A DNA stretch of 8,935 bases from Pseudomonadota bacterium (GTDB lineage Bacteria; Pseudomonadota; Alphaproteobacteria; Rhizobiales; Devosiaceae). Shown here piece after piece: positions 1-5,530 of this stretch. Where the stretch lies: contig JAEZHZ010000321.1 in the NCBI GenBank assembly GCA_023436745.1, positions 1 to 8,935 on the forward strand, in the 5' to 3' direction. The notes beneath the pieces are model-generated. The model was not told where the DNA came from. It worked only from the letters and a program-made list of their open reading frames with translations, and did not search any database. The number at the start of each line of letters is the position of its first letter. Within the stretch, counting starts at the first letter, position 1. The position numbers were made by a program, and so were the translations under genes.

Positions 1-227
1 ATCCGAGCTTCAAGACGCCGGAACAGGGCGCGGCGACGGCCGTCTGGGCGGCGACGTCGCCACGGCTGGAAGGGGTTGGCGGGGTCTATTGCGAGGATTG
101 CGACGTGGCTCCGCTGGCCCGGGCGCCGGGCGAGCGCGGGGTGCGGGAGCATGCGGTGGACCCGGAGGGCGCGGCGCGGCTGTGGGGGGTGTCGGCGGCG
201 CTGACCGGGGTCAATGCGTTTGCCTGA
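1..227 (+). CDS. SDR-family oxidoreductase, C-terminal fragment
   Basis: This is the last 74 codons of a gene that begins upstream of the window; the first complete codon is at base 3 and the TGA stop is at 225-227. The fragment contains FKTPEQGAATAVWAA, then a segment reading GVGGVYCEDCDVA, and ends with ARLWGVSAALTGV. This tail is typical of NAD(P)-dependent short-chain dehydrogenases of the retinol-dehydrogenase/WWOX-like type. The EQGAAT helix and the GGVYCEDC strand belong to the end of the Rossmann-fold domain. The Rossmann glycine motif and the catalytic Tyr-x-x-x-Lys would lie upstream and cannot be checked, so the substrate is unknown. The gene converges on the minus-strand transporter pair, with 45 bases between stop codons. 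I see no clear terminator hairpin in that gap. The family call is fairly sure; the specific function is not. Confidence 0.8.
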   Translation, partial: PSFKTPEQGAATAVWAATSPRLEGVGGVYCEDCDVAPLARAPGERGVREHAVDPEGAARLWGVSAALTGVNAFA

Positions 228-272
228 CGACAGCGAAACGGGACGCTTCTGCGACGATCGTGTTGCGTTCCG

Positions 273-695
273 TTACCGCCGGCGCTGGGTGAGGGCCATT
301 CCTGCAAAGATCAGCAGAATGCCGAGCAGGCTCGCCCAGAGGGTCAGCGGAATGCCGCGGACCCAGTCGAAGACGACGCCGGTCACCATCTGCCCGGAGA
401 TGACCAGCAGGGTCGAATTGACGGCGCCGATGCGGGTGATGAGCCAGGAGCCGGAGGCGACGAAGACGACGCCGAGCGCCCCGCCCGTGAAGACCCACCA
501 GGGTATCTCGGCCAGATTGTCGGGGATGAGCCCGCCGATGACGAGGCCGAGCACGGTGAGGAAGACCGCGCCGACCAGGTGGTTCCAGATGGAAGAGATC
601 AGCGGGGTCGAGGACAGCGACAGCCGACCATTCACCTGGCGGCTGAGGATGACGAGGACTCCGGCGGTCAGGGCGTAGACGACCGGCAGGATCAT
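273..695 (-). CDS. DMT-family (YdcZ/DUF606-like) small membrane transporter, subunit B
   Basis: A 140-residue protein made almost wholly of five hydrophobic segments (about residues 2-18, 33-56, 65-86, 92-109 and 116-135). Family-like features are RQVNGRLS after the first segment, WNHLVGAVF in the second, and PWWVFTGGALGVVFV in the third. The length is right for the YdcZ/DUF606 branch of the drug/metabolite transporter superfamily (about 140-150 residues), whose members are thought to be inner-membrane exporters; the substrate cannot be read from the sequence. Arg and Lys lie in loops 1 and 3 and in the C-terminal QRRR, while loop 2 is acidic. This predicts an N-outside, C-inside topology, opposite to its partner. 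The ATG (693-695) overlaps the TGA of the upstream partner as ATGA, so translation is probably coupled. The stop is TAA at 273-275. Confidence 0.85.
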   Translation of the reverse strand: MILPVVYALTAGVLVILSRQVNGRLSLSSTPLISSIWNHLVGAVFLTVLGLVIGGLIPDNLAEIPWWVFTGGALGVVFVASGSWLITRIGAVNSTLLVISGQMVTGVVFDWVRGIPLTLWASLLGILLIFAGMALTQRRR

Positions 696-1192
696 GGCGC
701 CGCTCCGGGGCCGAAGAGGATGATGATGAGGCTGCCGGCGGAAATGAGCACCACCGCGCCGGCGTCACGCCAGTCGAGCCGCCGCTTCGGCAGGCCGAGC
801 AGGCCCCAGAAGTCGGCGGCAAGGCTCAGCGCCACCTGGCCGGCGAGCCCGAGGGCGATGGTGCCGGCGAGGGCAAGCGGGCTGTTCACCGCGGTCGAGG
901 TCAGCATGACGGTGGCGGCGCCGATGATGCCGCCGAGATAGGACCAGAGCGGCGGCTTGCCGTGTTCGGCTCGTGCAGCGGCGGATTCGCGGCGCTGGTA
1001 TCGCCAGATCACTGCGAGGAAGGCGAGGCCCACCACGGTGCCGACGCTGTGGGCGAGCCAGGAGGCGAACATCGGCCCGCCGTAGCGACCGGCCTCGCCG
1101 TTGAGAAACACGGCAATCGCCAGCAGACCACCACTGGCGAAGGCGGCGACGAGGTACAGCGGATTCGACCGCTGCGACGTTGGCAAACTCAT
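692..1192 (-). CDS. DMT-family (YdcZ/DUF606-like) small membrane transporter, subunit A
   Basis: A 166-residue, five-helix membrane protein of the YdcZ/DUF606 type. The segments are roughly residues 11-31, 43-64, 83-103, 106-126 and 143-162. Recognisable elements are the FLNGEAGRYGGPMFASWLAH segment after the first helix, PLWSYLGGIIGAATV, and the loop FWGLLGLPKRRLDWRD before the last helix, which closely fits the family pattern. Basic residues sit at the N-terminus, in loop 2 (RYQRR) and in loop 4 (PKRR), predicting N-inside, C-outside. The start was set at ATG 1190-1192 because the protein aligns with the family from there. The frame stays open further upstream, but that part is polar and overlaps the divergent MFS gene. 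No strong Shine-Dalgarno sequence precedes the start. It is the first gene of a two-gene unit with the 140-residue paralogue; the two probably work as a heterodimer. Substrate unknown. Confidence 0.85.
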   Translation of the reverse strand: MSLPTSQRSNPLYLVAAFASGGLLAIAVFLNGEAGRYGGPMFASWLAHSVGTVVGLAFLAVIWRYQRRESAAARAEHGKPPLWSYLGGIIGAATVMLTSTAVNSPLALAGTIALGLAGQVALSLAADFWGLLGLPKRRLDWRDAGAVVLISAGSLIIILFGPGAAP

Positions 1193-1372
1193 TGAGGATC
1201 GACCCGACTCGGTGAGGCGCCGAAGCTTAGCGGAAAATCCGGCGGCGGCTGAAACGCGATCGGGGGCAGCATCGTTGCCGTCACGCGCACCGGGGCTGGC
1301 CACGCCCGTGTTTCTTTCGCATGGTGTGGCGGTGATCCGGCGGTGTGTCCGCCTTCGAGTTGTGAGTGGGTA
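1193..1372. promoter_or_regulatory. Divergent intergenic region between the DMT pair and the MFS gene
   Basis: These 180 bases lie between two divergently transcribed units, so at least two promoters are expected here. I cannot assign a convincing -35/-10 pair on either strand. The best minus-strand candidate is weak: TTTCAG, then 18 bases, then CTAAGC, around 1222-1251. A small perfect inverted repeat, GGCGG-TGTGT-CCGCC (1339-1353), lies about 20 bases before the MFS start. It could be an operator half-site pair or an mRNA stem, but it is short for such GC-rich DNA. No regulator gene is adjacent in the window. Confidence 0.3.
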
Positions 1373-2998
1373 ATGGCTGAGCGCACCTCCGTGCTGGCGC
1401 CGTTTCGGCATGAGACGTTCAGGCTGCTGTGGGCAGCGACGCTGGTATCGAACCTGGGCGGGCTGGTGCAGTCGGTGGGCGCCGGCTGGATGATGACCAC
1501 GCTGACCGACTCCCACAACATGGTGGCGCTGGTGCAGGCGTCGACAACCCTGCCGGTGATGGTGTTCTCGATCGCTTCGGGGGCGCTGGCGGACAATTTC
1601 GACCGGCGCACCATCATGCTGATCGCGCAGGCCGGCATGATGCTGGTATCGGTGCTGCTGGCGGTGATGGCCTTCATGGGGCTGCTCAACCCCTGGCTGC
1701 TGCTGCTGTTCACCTTTCTGATCGGGTGCGGCATGGCGCTGTTCAACCCGTCGTGGCAGGCCTCGATGGGGGACATCGTGCCCCGGCAGGACCTGCCCGG
1801 CGCGGTGACGCTGAACTCCATGGGCTTCAACATGATGCGCAGCGTCGGTCCGGCCGTTGGCGGCCTGATCGTGGCTGCTGCCGGGGCGGCGGCGGCGTTC
1901 GCGGTCAACGCATTCTCCTATGTGCTGCTGATCGCGGCGCTGTGGCGCTGGAAGCCGGTCCGGGCACCGCGGCAGCTGCCGCGCGAGCGCTTCGGCAGCG
2001 CCATGTGGGCGGGGGTGCGCTATGTGTGGCTGTCGCCCAACCTGACGACGGTGCTGTTCCGCAGCTTCCTGTTCGGCGTGTCGGCCGTGGCCGTACTGGC
2101 GCTATTGCCTTCGGTGGCAGCGGAACAGGTCGGCGGCGGGGCGCTGGCCTATGGCACGCTGCTCGGCTCGTTCGGGCTCGGTGCAATCGCCGGCGCTTTC
2201 CTCAACGGCATCGTGCGCGAGCGTTTCAGCAACGAGGTCATCGTGCGGCTCGCCTGCGTGGGCTTCGCGCTGAGCAGCGCCGGCCTCGGACTCAGCGACG
2301 ATCTGCTGCTCAGCCATCTGGTGCTGCTGCCGGCCGGGGCGTGCTGGGTTCTGTCGCTCTCGCTGTTCAACGTCTCGATCCAGCTCAGCTCGCCGCGCTG
2401 GGTGGTGGGCCGGGCGCTGTCGCTCTACCAGACGGCCACGTTCGGCGGCATGGCGCTGGGCAGCTGGCTCTGGGGCGTCAGCGCCGACGCGTTCGGCCCC
2501 GAGATGGCACTGGTGCTGGCCGGGGTGGGCATGCTGGTCTGCGCGCTCGTCGGGTTCCGGCTGCCGCTGCCGCAGTTCAACGCGCGGGACCTGAACCCGC
2601 TCAACACCTTCAACGAGCCGCTGATCCGGCTGGACCTCCGGCCGCGTAGCGGGCCGATCATGGTGATGATCGACTATGTCATCGCCCAGGAGGACATTCC
2701 GCGCTTTCTCGAACTGATGGCGGAGCGGCGCCAGATCCGTATTCGCGACGGAGCCCGGCAATGGGTGCTGCTGCGGGACCTGGGACATCCGGAAGTGTGG
2801 ACGGAATCCTACCATGCCCCGACCTGGGTGGACTACCTGCGCCACAACATGCGGCGGACCAAGGCCGACGCGGAGAATGTCGAGCTGCTGCGGGCGCTGC
2901 ATCGCGGTGACACGCCGCCGGTGGTGCGCCGGATGATCGAGCGCCAGACGGTGCCGCTAAGGGATGACACGCCGTTGCGGGACACGCCGGAGGTGTAG
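1373..2998 (+). CDS. MFS transporter (MFS_3 type) with a soluble C-terminal domain
   Basis: A 541-residue major facilitator protein. The first ~400 residues are membrane-spanning. After the start comes LAPFRHETFRLLWAATLVSN, typical of the MFS_3 (EntS-like) branch, then the loop 2-3 signature GALADNFDRRT (70-80), GMALFNPSWQASMGDIVPR (120-138) and NSMGFNMMRSVGPAVGG (148-164). Members are predicted proton-driven exporters, and some export siderophores or drugs; the substrate here is unknown. Residues ~425-515 form a hydrophilic domain beginning GPIMVMIDYVIAQEDIPRFL. Its strand-helix pattern recalls the ferredoxin-like fold of antibiotic-biosynthesis-monooxygenase domains, seen in other long members of this family. 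The start was chosen at ATG 1373-1375 with a weak GAGTGGG upstream; in-frame GTG at 1343 would add ten unlikely residues (CPPSSCEWV). The gene is monocistronic and converges with phoB. Confidence 0.85.
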   Translation: MAERTSVLAPFRHETFRLLWAATLVSNLGGLVQSVGAGWMMTTLTDSHNMVALVQASTTLPVMVFSIASGALADNFDRRTIMLIAQAGMMLVSVLLAVMAFMGLLNPWLLLLFTFLIGCGMALFNPSWQASMGDIVPRQDLPGAVTLNSMGFNMMRSVGPAVGGLIVAAAGAAAAFAVNAFSYVLLIAALWRWKPVRAPRQLPRERFGSAMWAGVRYVWLSPNLTTVLFRSFLFGVSAVAVLALLPSVAAEQVGGGALAYGTLLGSFGLGAIAGAFLNGIVRERFSNEVIVRLACVGFALSSAGLGLSDDLLLSHLVLLPAGACWVLSLSLFNVSIQLSSPRWVVGRALSLYQTATFGGMALGSWLWGVSADAFGPEMALVLAGVGMLVCALVGFRLPLPQFNARDLNPLNTFNEPLIRLDLRPRSGPIMVMIDYVIAQEDIPRFLELMAERRQIRIRDGARQWVLLRDLGHPEVWTESYHAPTWVDYLRHNMRRTKADAENVELLRALHRGDTPPVVRRMIERQTVPLRDDTPLRDTPEV

Positions 2999-3001
2999 GA
3001 C

Positions 3002-3050
3002 CCCCACCTGGCCTCCCCCTGAAGGGGGAGGGACGGGCTGGTGGGTGGGG
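3002..3050. terminator. Palindromic element between convergent genes; likely bidirectional terminator or dispersed repeat
   Basis: CCTCCCCC (3012-3019), loop TGAA (3020-3023) and GGGGGAGG (3024-3031) form a perfect 8-bp GC-rich stem. Outside it, CCCCACC (3002-3008) is complementary to GGTGGGG (3044-3050), giving a second, outer stem. It sits in the 85-base gap between the stop of the MFS gene and the stop of phoB, where a terminator for both is expected. There is no U-run after the stem in either direction, so it is not a textbook intrinsic terminator; it may instead protect 3' ends or act with Rho. From memory, similar G/C-block palindromes recur between genes in many alphaproteobacterial genomes, so it may be a dispersed repeat copy. 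That cannot be tested in one window. Confidence 0.55.
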
Positions 3051-3054
3051 AGGG
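3035..3054 (+). other. G-quadruplex-capable G-run
   Basis: The + strand reads GGG-CTGGT-GGG-T-GGGG-A-GGG, four runs of at least three G with loops of 5, 1 and 1 bases. This satisfies the usual G3+N1-7 quadruplex pattern. It overlaps the outer arm of the palindrome at 3002-3050 and would lie in the 3' untranslated part of the MFS transcript. In the phoB direction it is the C-rich strand. Folding is inferred from pattern only; in GC-rich DNA such a match can arise by chance. Confidence 0.4.
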
Positions 3055-3083
3055 AGACCCGCCTGGTTTCGGCCTTGGGGGGA

Positions 3084-3785
3084 TTATCCGCGTTGGCCGA
3101 AGCGTTCGTCGAAGGCGTAGCCGGCGCCGCGGACGGTGCGGATGGGGTCGGGTTCGCGGCCGCGGTTGATGGCGCGGCGGAGGCGGCCGATGTGGACGTC
3201 GCCGGTGCGCTCGTCGACATAGACGTCGTTGCCCCAGACGCCGTCGAGCAGCTGCTCGCGCGAGTAGACGCGGCCGGGGTGGCGCATCAGGTATTCGAGC
3301 AGCCGGTACTCGGTGGGACCGACATGGACGTCGCGGCTGCCGCGGCGGACGCGGTGGGTGGTGCGGTCGAGCTCGAGATCCCCGAGGCGGAGGGCGGTGG
3401 TGACGAGGTTGGGGCTGGCGCGGCGGAGCAGGGCGTGGACGCGGGCCAGGAGCTCGGGGACGGAGAAGGGCTTGACGATGTAGTCGTCCGCCCCGGTGGC
3501 AAGGCCGCGGACCCGCTCCTCCTCCTCACCGCGGGCGGTGAGCATGATGATGGGAATGCGGGCCGTTTCCTCGCGCGCCCTCAGACGCCGGCAGAGTTCG
3601 ATGCCGGAGATCTCCGGCAGCATCCAGTCGAGCAGGATGAGGTCCGGAAGCTTCTCCTTGATGTGCTGGAGGGCTTCGTCGCCGGTCTCGGCAGTGGTTA
3701 CGAGGAAGCCTTCGGCCTCAAGGTTGTAGCGCAAGAGGATGGCGATATCGCCTTCGTCTTCGACGACGAGGATAGTCGCGGGCAT
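3084..3785 (-). CDS. phoB: Phosphate regulon response regulator PhoB
   Basis: A 233-residue OmpR/PhoB-family two-component regulator. The receiver domain (about 1-120) has the acidic pair E9-D10, phosphoacceptor D53 in LILLDWMLP, T83 in MLTARGEEEERVRG, and K105 in YIVKPFS. The winged-helix DNA-binding domain (about 130-230) contains GPTEYRLLEYL, HPGRVYSREQLLDGVWG, the recognition helix around R193-R203, and wing TVRGAGYAF. MLTARGEEEERVRG and RVYSREQLL are diagnostic of PhoB rather than other OmpR-type regulators. When phosphorylated by PhoR under phosphate limitation, PhoB binds Pho boxes and activates pst and other genes. The start is ATG 3783-3785, with GGAG (3792-3795) six bases upstream. 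The gene lies after phoU, the usual alphaproteobacterial position, but with a 161-base gap. The recognition helix has Gly at 195 and 200, where E. coli PhoB has Val and Arg. Confidence 0.95.
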   Translation of the reverse strand: MPATILVVEDEGDIAILLRYNLEAEGFLVTTAETGDEALQHIKEKLPDLILLDWMLPEISGIELCRRLRAREETARIPIIMLTARGEEEERVRGLATGADDYIVKPFSVPELLARVHALLRRASPNLVTTALRLGDLELDRTTHRVRRGSRDVHVGPTEYRLLEYLMRHPGRVYSREQLLDGVWGNDVYVDERTGDVHIGRLRRAINRGREPDPIRTVRGAGYAFDERFGQRG

Positions 3786-3946
3786 GGCGGGCTCCGTCCG
3801 GGCGATTGTCCGATGCTATGGGGGTTCCGCGCCCCTTCCCCCGAGAACAGGGGGTGGGTCGACATGCTTGGCTTTTGTCGGCGCATCCCACTCCAGCTAC
3901 CTTTCCGCCGACTTAAAACGGATGGTGCAAAGTGGTGGCGTTTTGA
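3786..3946 (-). promoter_or_regulatory. phoU-phoB intergenic region, possible phoB promoter
   Basis: This 161-base gap is much longer than any other in the pst-pho cluster, so phoB may have its own promoter as well as read-through from pst. I searched for a Pho box (two CTGTCAT-like halves 11 bases apart) and see none. A weak -35-like TTGCAC is present on the minus strand near 3926-3931, without a good -10. CCCCC (3838-3842) and GGGGG (3850-3854) can pair across a seven-base loop. This G/C-block hairpin lacks a U-run and resembles, in composition, the palindrome downstream of phoB. Confidence 0.3.
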
Positions 3947-4657
3947 CTAGGCCTTGATCTGGACGCGGTGAAGTTCCTGGACTTCGCTGGTTAACTGCTT
4001 GCCCGTCTGCAAATAATAGGCGCGTTCGGCAATGTTCGTGGCGTGATCGCCGATCCGCTCCAGACTTTTGGCGCAGAACAGCAGGTGCGTACATGGCGTA
4101 ATATTGCGTGGGTCCTCCATCATGTAGGTAAGTAGTTCGCGAAACAGCGAAGTGTGCATGGCGTCGACTTCGTCGTCGCGATTGCAAACTTCTATGGCGC
4201 CAGCGGAATCCCGGTTGGCATAGGCGTCCAGAGCACCCTTGACCTGACGCTGGACGAGGGCGGTCATGTTCCGCACGCCGTTGTAGAAGGTCGGCTGAAG
4301 ATTGAGCCCTTCCAGCTTCAGCGAGCGGCGCGCCAGCTGCTTGGCCATGTCGCCGACACGCTCGAGATCGTTGGCGACGTGGATGGCGGTGATGATGGCG
4401 CGCAGGTCCGAGGCCATGGGCTGGCGACGGGCGATCATCGAGACCGCCATGTCGTCGATCCTGCGCTGCATGTCGTCGATGCGCTGGTCGGCGATGATGG
4501 TGAGGTCCGCCAGTTCCCGATCGAGCCTGAGCAGGGCCTTGGTGCCGTTCTCGATGGCGAGTTCCACCTGGCCGCCCATTTCGGCGATGGACTGGGCGAG
4601 GGCGTTGAGTTCCTCGCTGTAGGCGGTGACGATGTGCTCGGTACCGGTGGCGGGCAT
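3947..4657 (-). CDS. phoU: Phosphate signalling protein PhoU
   Basis: A 236-residue all-helical protein made of two similar three-helix halves, the usual PhoU length and layout. The two metal-binding E-x-x-x-D motifs are in NDLERVGDMAKQLA (E99, D103) and KSLERIGDHATNIAE (E200, D204). Supporting acidic segments are DQRIDDM (57-63 region) and DDEVDAM (161-167). PhoU is peripheral at the inner membrane and contacts PstB and PhoR. It keeps PhoR in its phosphatase state when phosphate is plentiful, and restrains transport. The start was set at ATG 4655-4657 because AGGAG (4665-4669) lies seven bases upstream. An in-frame TTG at 4670-4672 would place the Shine-Dalgarno inside the coding sequence and is rejected. 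It follows pstB by 23 bases, so it is part of the pst operon. The stop is TAG at 3947-3949. Confidence 0.95.
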   Translation of the reverse strand: MPATGTEHIVTAYSEELNALAQSIAEMGGQVELAIENGTKALLRLDRELADLTIIADQRIDDMQRRIDDMAVSMIARRQPMASDLRAIITAIHVANDLERVGDMAKQLARRSLKLEGLNLQPTFYNGVRNMTALVQRQVKGALDAYANRDSAGAIEVCNRDDEVDAMHTSLFRELLTYMMEDPRNITPCTHLLFCAKSLERIGDHATNIAERAYYLQTGKQLTSEVQELHRVQIKA

Positions 4658-4680
4658 ATGCTGTCTCCTCAAGTCCGCAA

Positions 4681-5517
4681 TCAGCCGATGCGGCCCATGA
4701 TGTAGTCCTGGGTCTGCTTGTTCACCGGGTTGGTGAAAATCTCCTCGGTGTCCCCCTGCTCGATGAGGTGGCCGAGGTGGAAGAAGGCCGTCTTCTGCGA
4801 GACGCGGGCGGCCTGCTGCATCGAGTGGGTGACGATGACGATCGTGTAGTTCTCGCGCAGTTCGTCGATGAGTTCCTCGATGATGGCGGTGGCGATCGGA
4901 TCAAGGGCGGAGCAGGGCTCGTCCATCAGGATGACCTCGGGGCCGACCGCAATGGCGCGGGCGATGCAGAGGCGCTGCTGCTGGCCGCCGGACAGACCGG
5001 TGCCCGGCTCGTTGAGGCGATCCTTCACTTCCTCGAAGAGACCGGCCTTGCGCAGCGAAGAGACGACGATCTCGTCGAGTTCGGCGCGGGAGCGGGCCAG
5101 GCCGTGGATGCGAGGGCCATAGGCGACGTTGTCGTAGATCGACTTCGGGAACGGGTTGGGCTTCTGAAACACCATGCCGACGCGGGCGCGCAGTTCCACC
5201 ACGTCGAGATCGGGAGCGTAGATGTCCTCCCCGTCGAGCTTGATGGTGCCGCCGACCCGGGCGCCCTCGATGGTGTCGTTCATGCGGTTGATGCAGCGCA
5301 GGAACGTCGACTTGCCGCAGCCCGACGGGCCGATGAAGGCGGTGACGGCGCGATCGGGGATGTCGATCGAGATGCCGAACAGCGCCTGCTTGGTGCCGTA
5401 GTGGACCGTCACGTCGCGCGCGGTGAGGCGGATGGAGCGATCCGGCATGTCGGACGGGTTCATCGATGCATCCACAGTCTGGTTGGTCATCTTCACCTTA
5501 CCGGCGAGTACGTCCAT
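4681..5517 (-). CDS. pstB: Phosphate ABC transporter ATP-binding protein PstB
   Basis: A 278-residue ABC ATPase that powers high-affinity phosphate uptake at the cytoplasmic face of PstCA. Visible elements in order are Walker A GPSGCGKST (63-71), the PstB-specific FLRCINRMND, Q-loop Q118 in MVFQKPNPFPKSIYDNVAYG, ABC signature LSGGQQQR (175-182), Walker B VILMDEP (195-201) with catalytic E200, the D-loop SALD (203-206), and the switch histidine H231 in IVTHSMQQAARVS. CSALDP and NPFPKSIYDNVAYG mark it as PstB. The N-terminal ~28 residues before the ABC core are a little longer than in E. coli PstB. The start ATG 5515-5517 was chosen because AGGAGG lies five bases upstream, overlapping the pstA stop. 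A GTG at 5535 is in frame but would bury that site. The dimer binds one PstC and one PstA. Confidence 0.97.
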   Translation of the reverse strand: MDVLAGKVKMTNQTVDASMNPSDMPDRSIRLTARDVTVHYGTKQALFGISIDIPDRAVTAFIGPSGCGKSTFLRCINRMNDTIEGARVGGTIKLDGEDIYAPDLDVVELRARVGMVFQKPNPFPKSIYDNVAYGPRIHGLARSRAELDEIVVSSLRKAGLFEEVKDRLNEPGTGLSGGQQQRLCIARAIAVGPEVILMDEPCSALDPIATAIIEELIDELRENYTIVIVTHSMQQAARVSQKTAFFHLGHLIEQGDTEEIFTNPVNKQTQDYIMGRIG

Positions 5518-5522
5518 TTGAG

Positions 5523-5530
5523 CCTCCTCA
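5523..5530 (-). promoter_or_regulatory. pstB ribosome binding site fused to pstA stop codon
   Basis: On the minus strand the bases read TGAGGAGG: the TGA stop of pstA followed immediately by the rest of a perfect AGGAGG, five bases before the pstB ATG. A ribosome ending pstA is placed on the pstB start signal, so the two are probably translated in a coupled manner. This site decides the pstB start. Confidence 0.8.

Noticed and set aside
228..272. Possible terminator between the SDR gene and the DMT pair
   Set aside because: Only a 4-bp complementary pair is visible (AGCG/CGCT) and there is no U-run.
1429..2649. Second + strand frame of 406 codons within the MFS gene
   Set aside because: It is the +2 shifted frame of the MFS gene, Arg/Ala/Gly-rich with no membrane or domain pattern.
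2102..2902. Minus-strand frame of 266 codons within the MFS gene
   Set aside because: Antisense shadow rich in Gln, Arg, Ala and His, with no family match that I recognise.
2966..2989. Repeated GACACGCCG at the 3' end of the MFS gene
   Set aside because: Two 9-base copies 15 bases apart inside the coding sequence (TPLRDTP region) are easily explained by codon bias and a local duplication; no function suggested.
2964..3950. Long + strand open frame (328 codons) across phoB
   Set aside because: It is antisense to phoB, which has all family motifs and a good ribosome site. The frame is low-complexity Ala/Gly/Val/Asp, as expected from the complement of a GC-rich gene.
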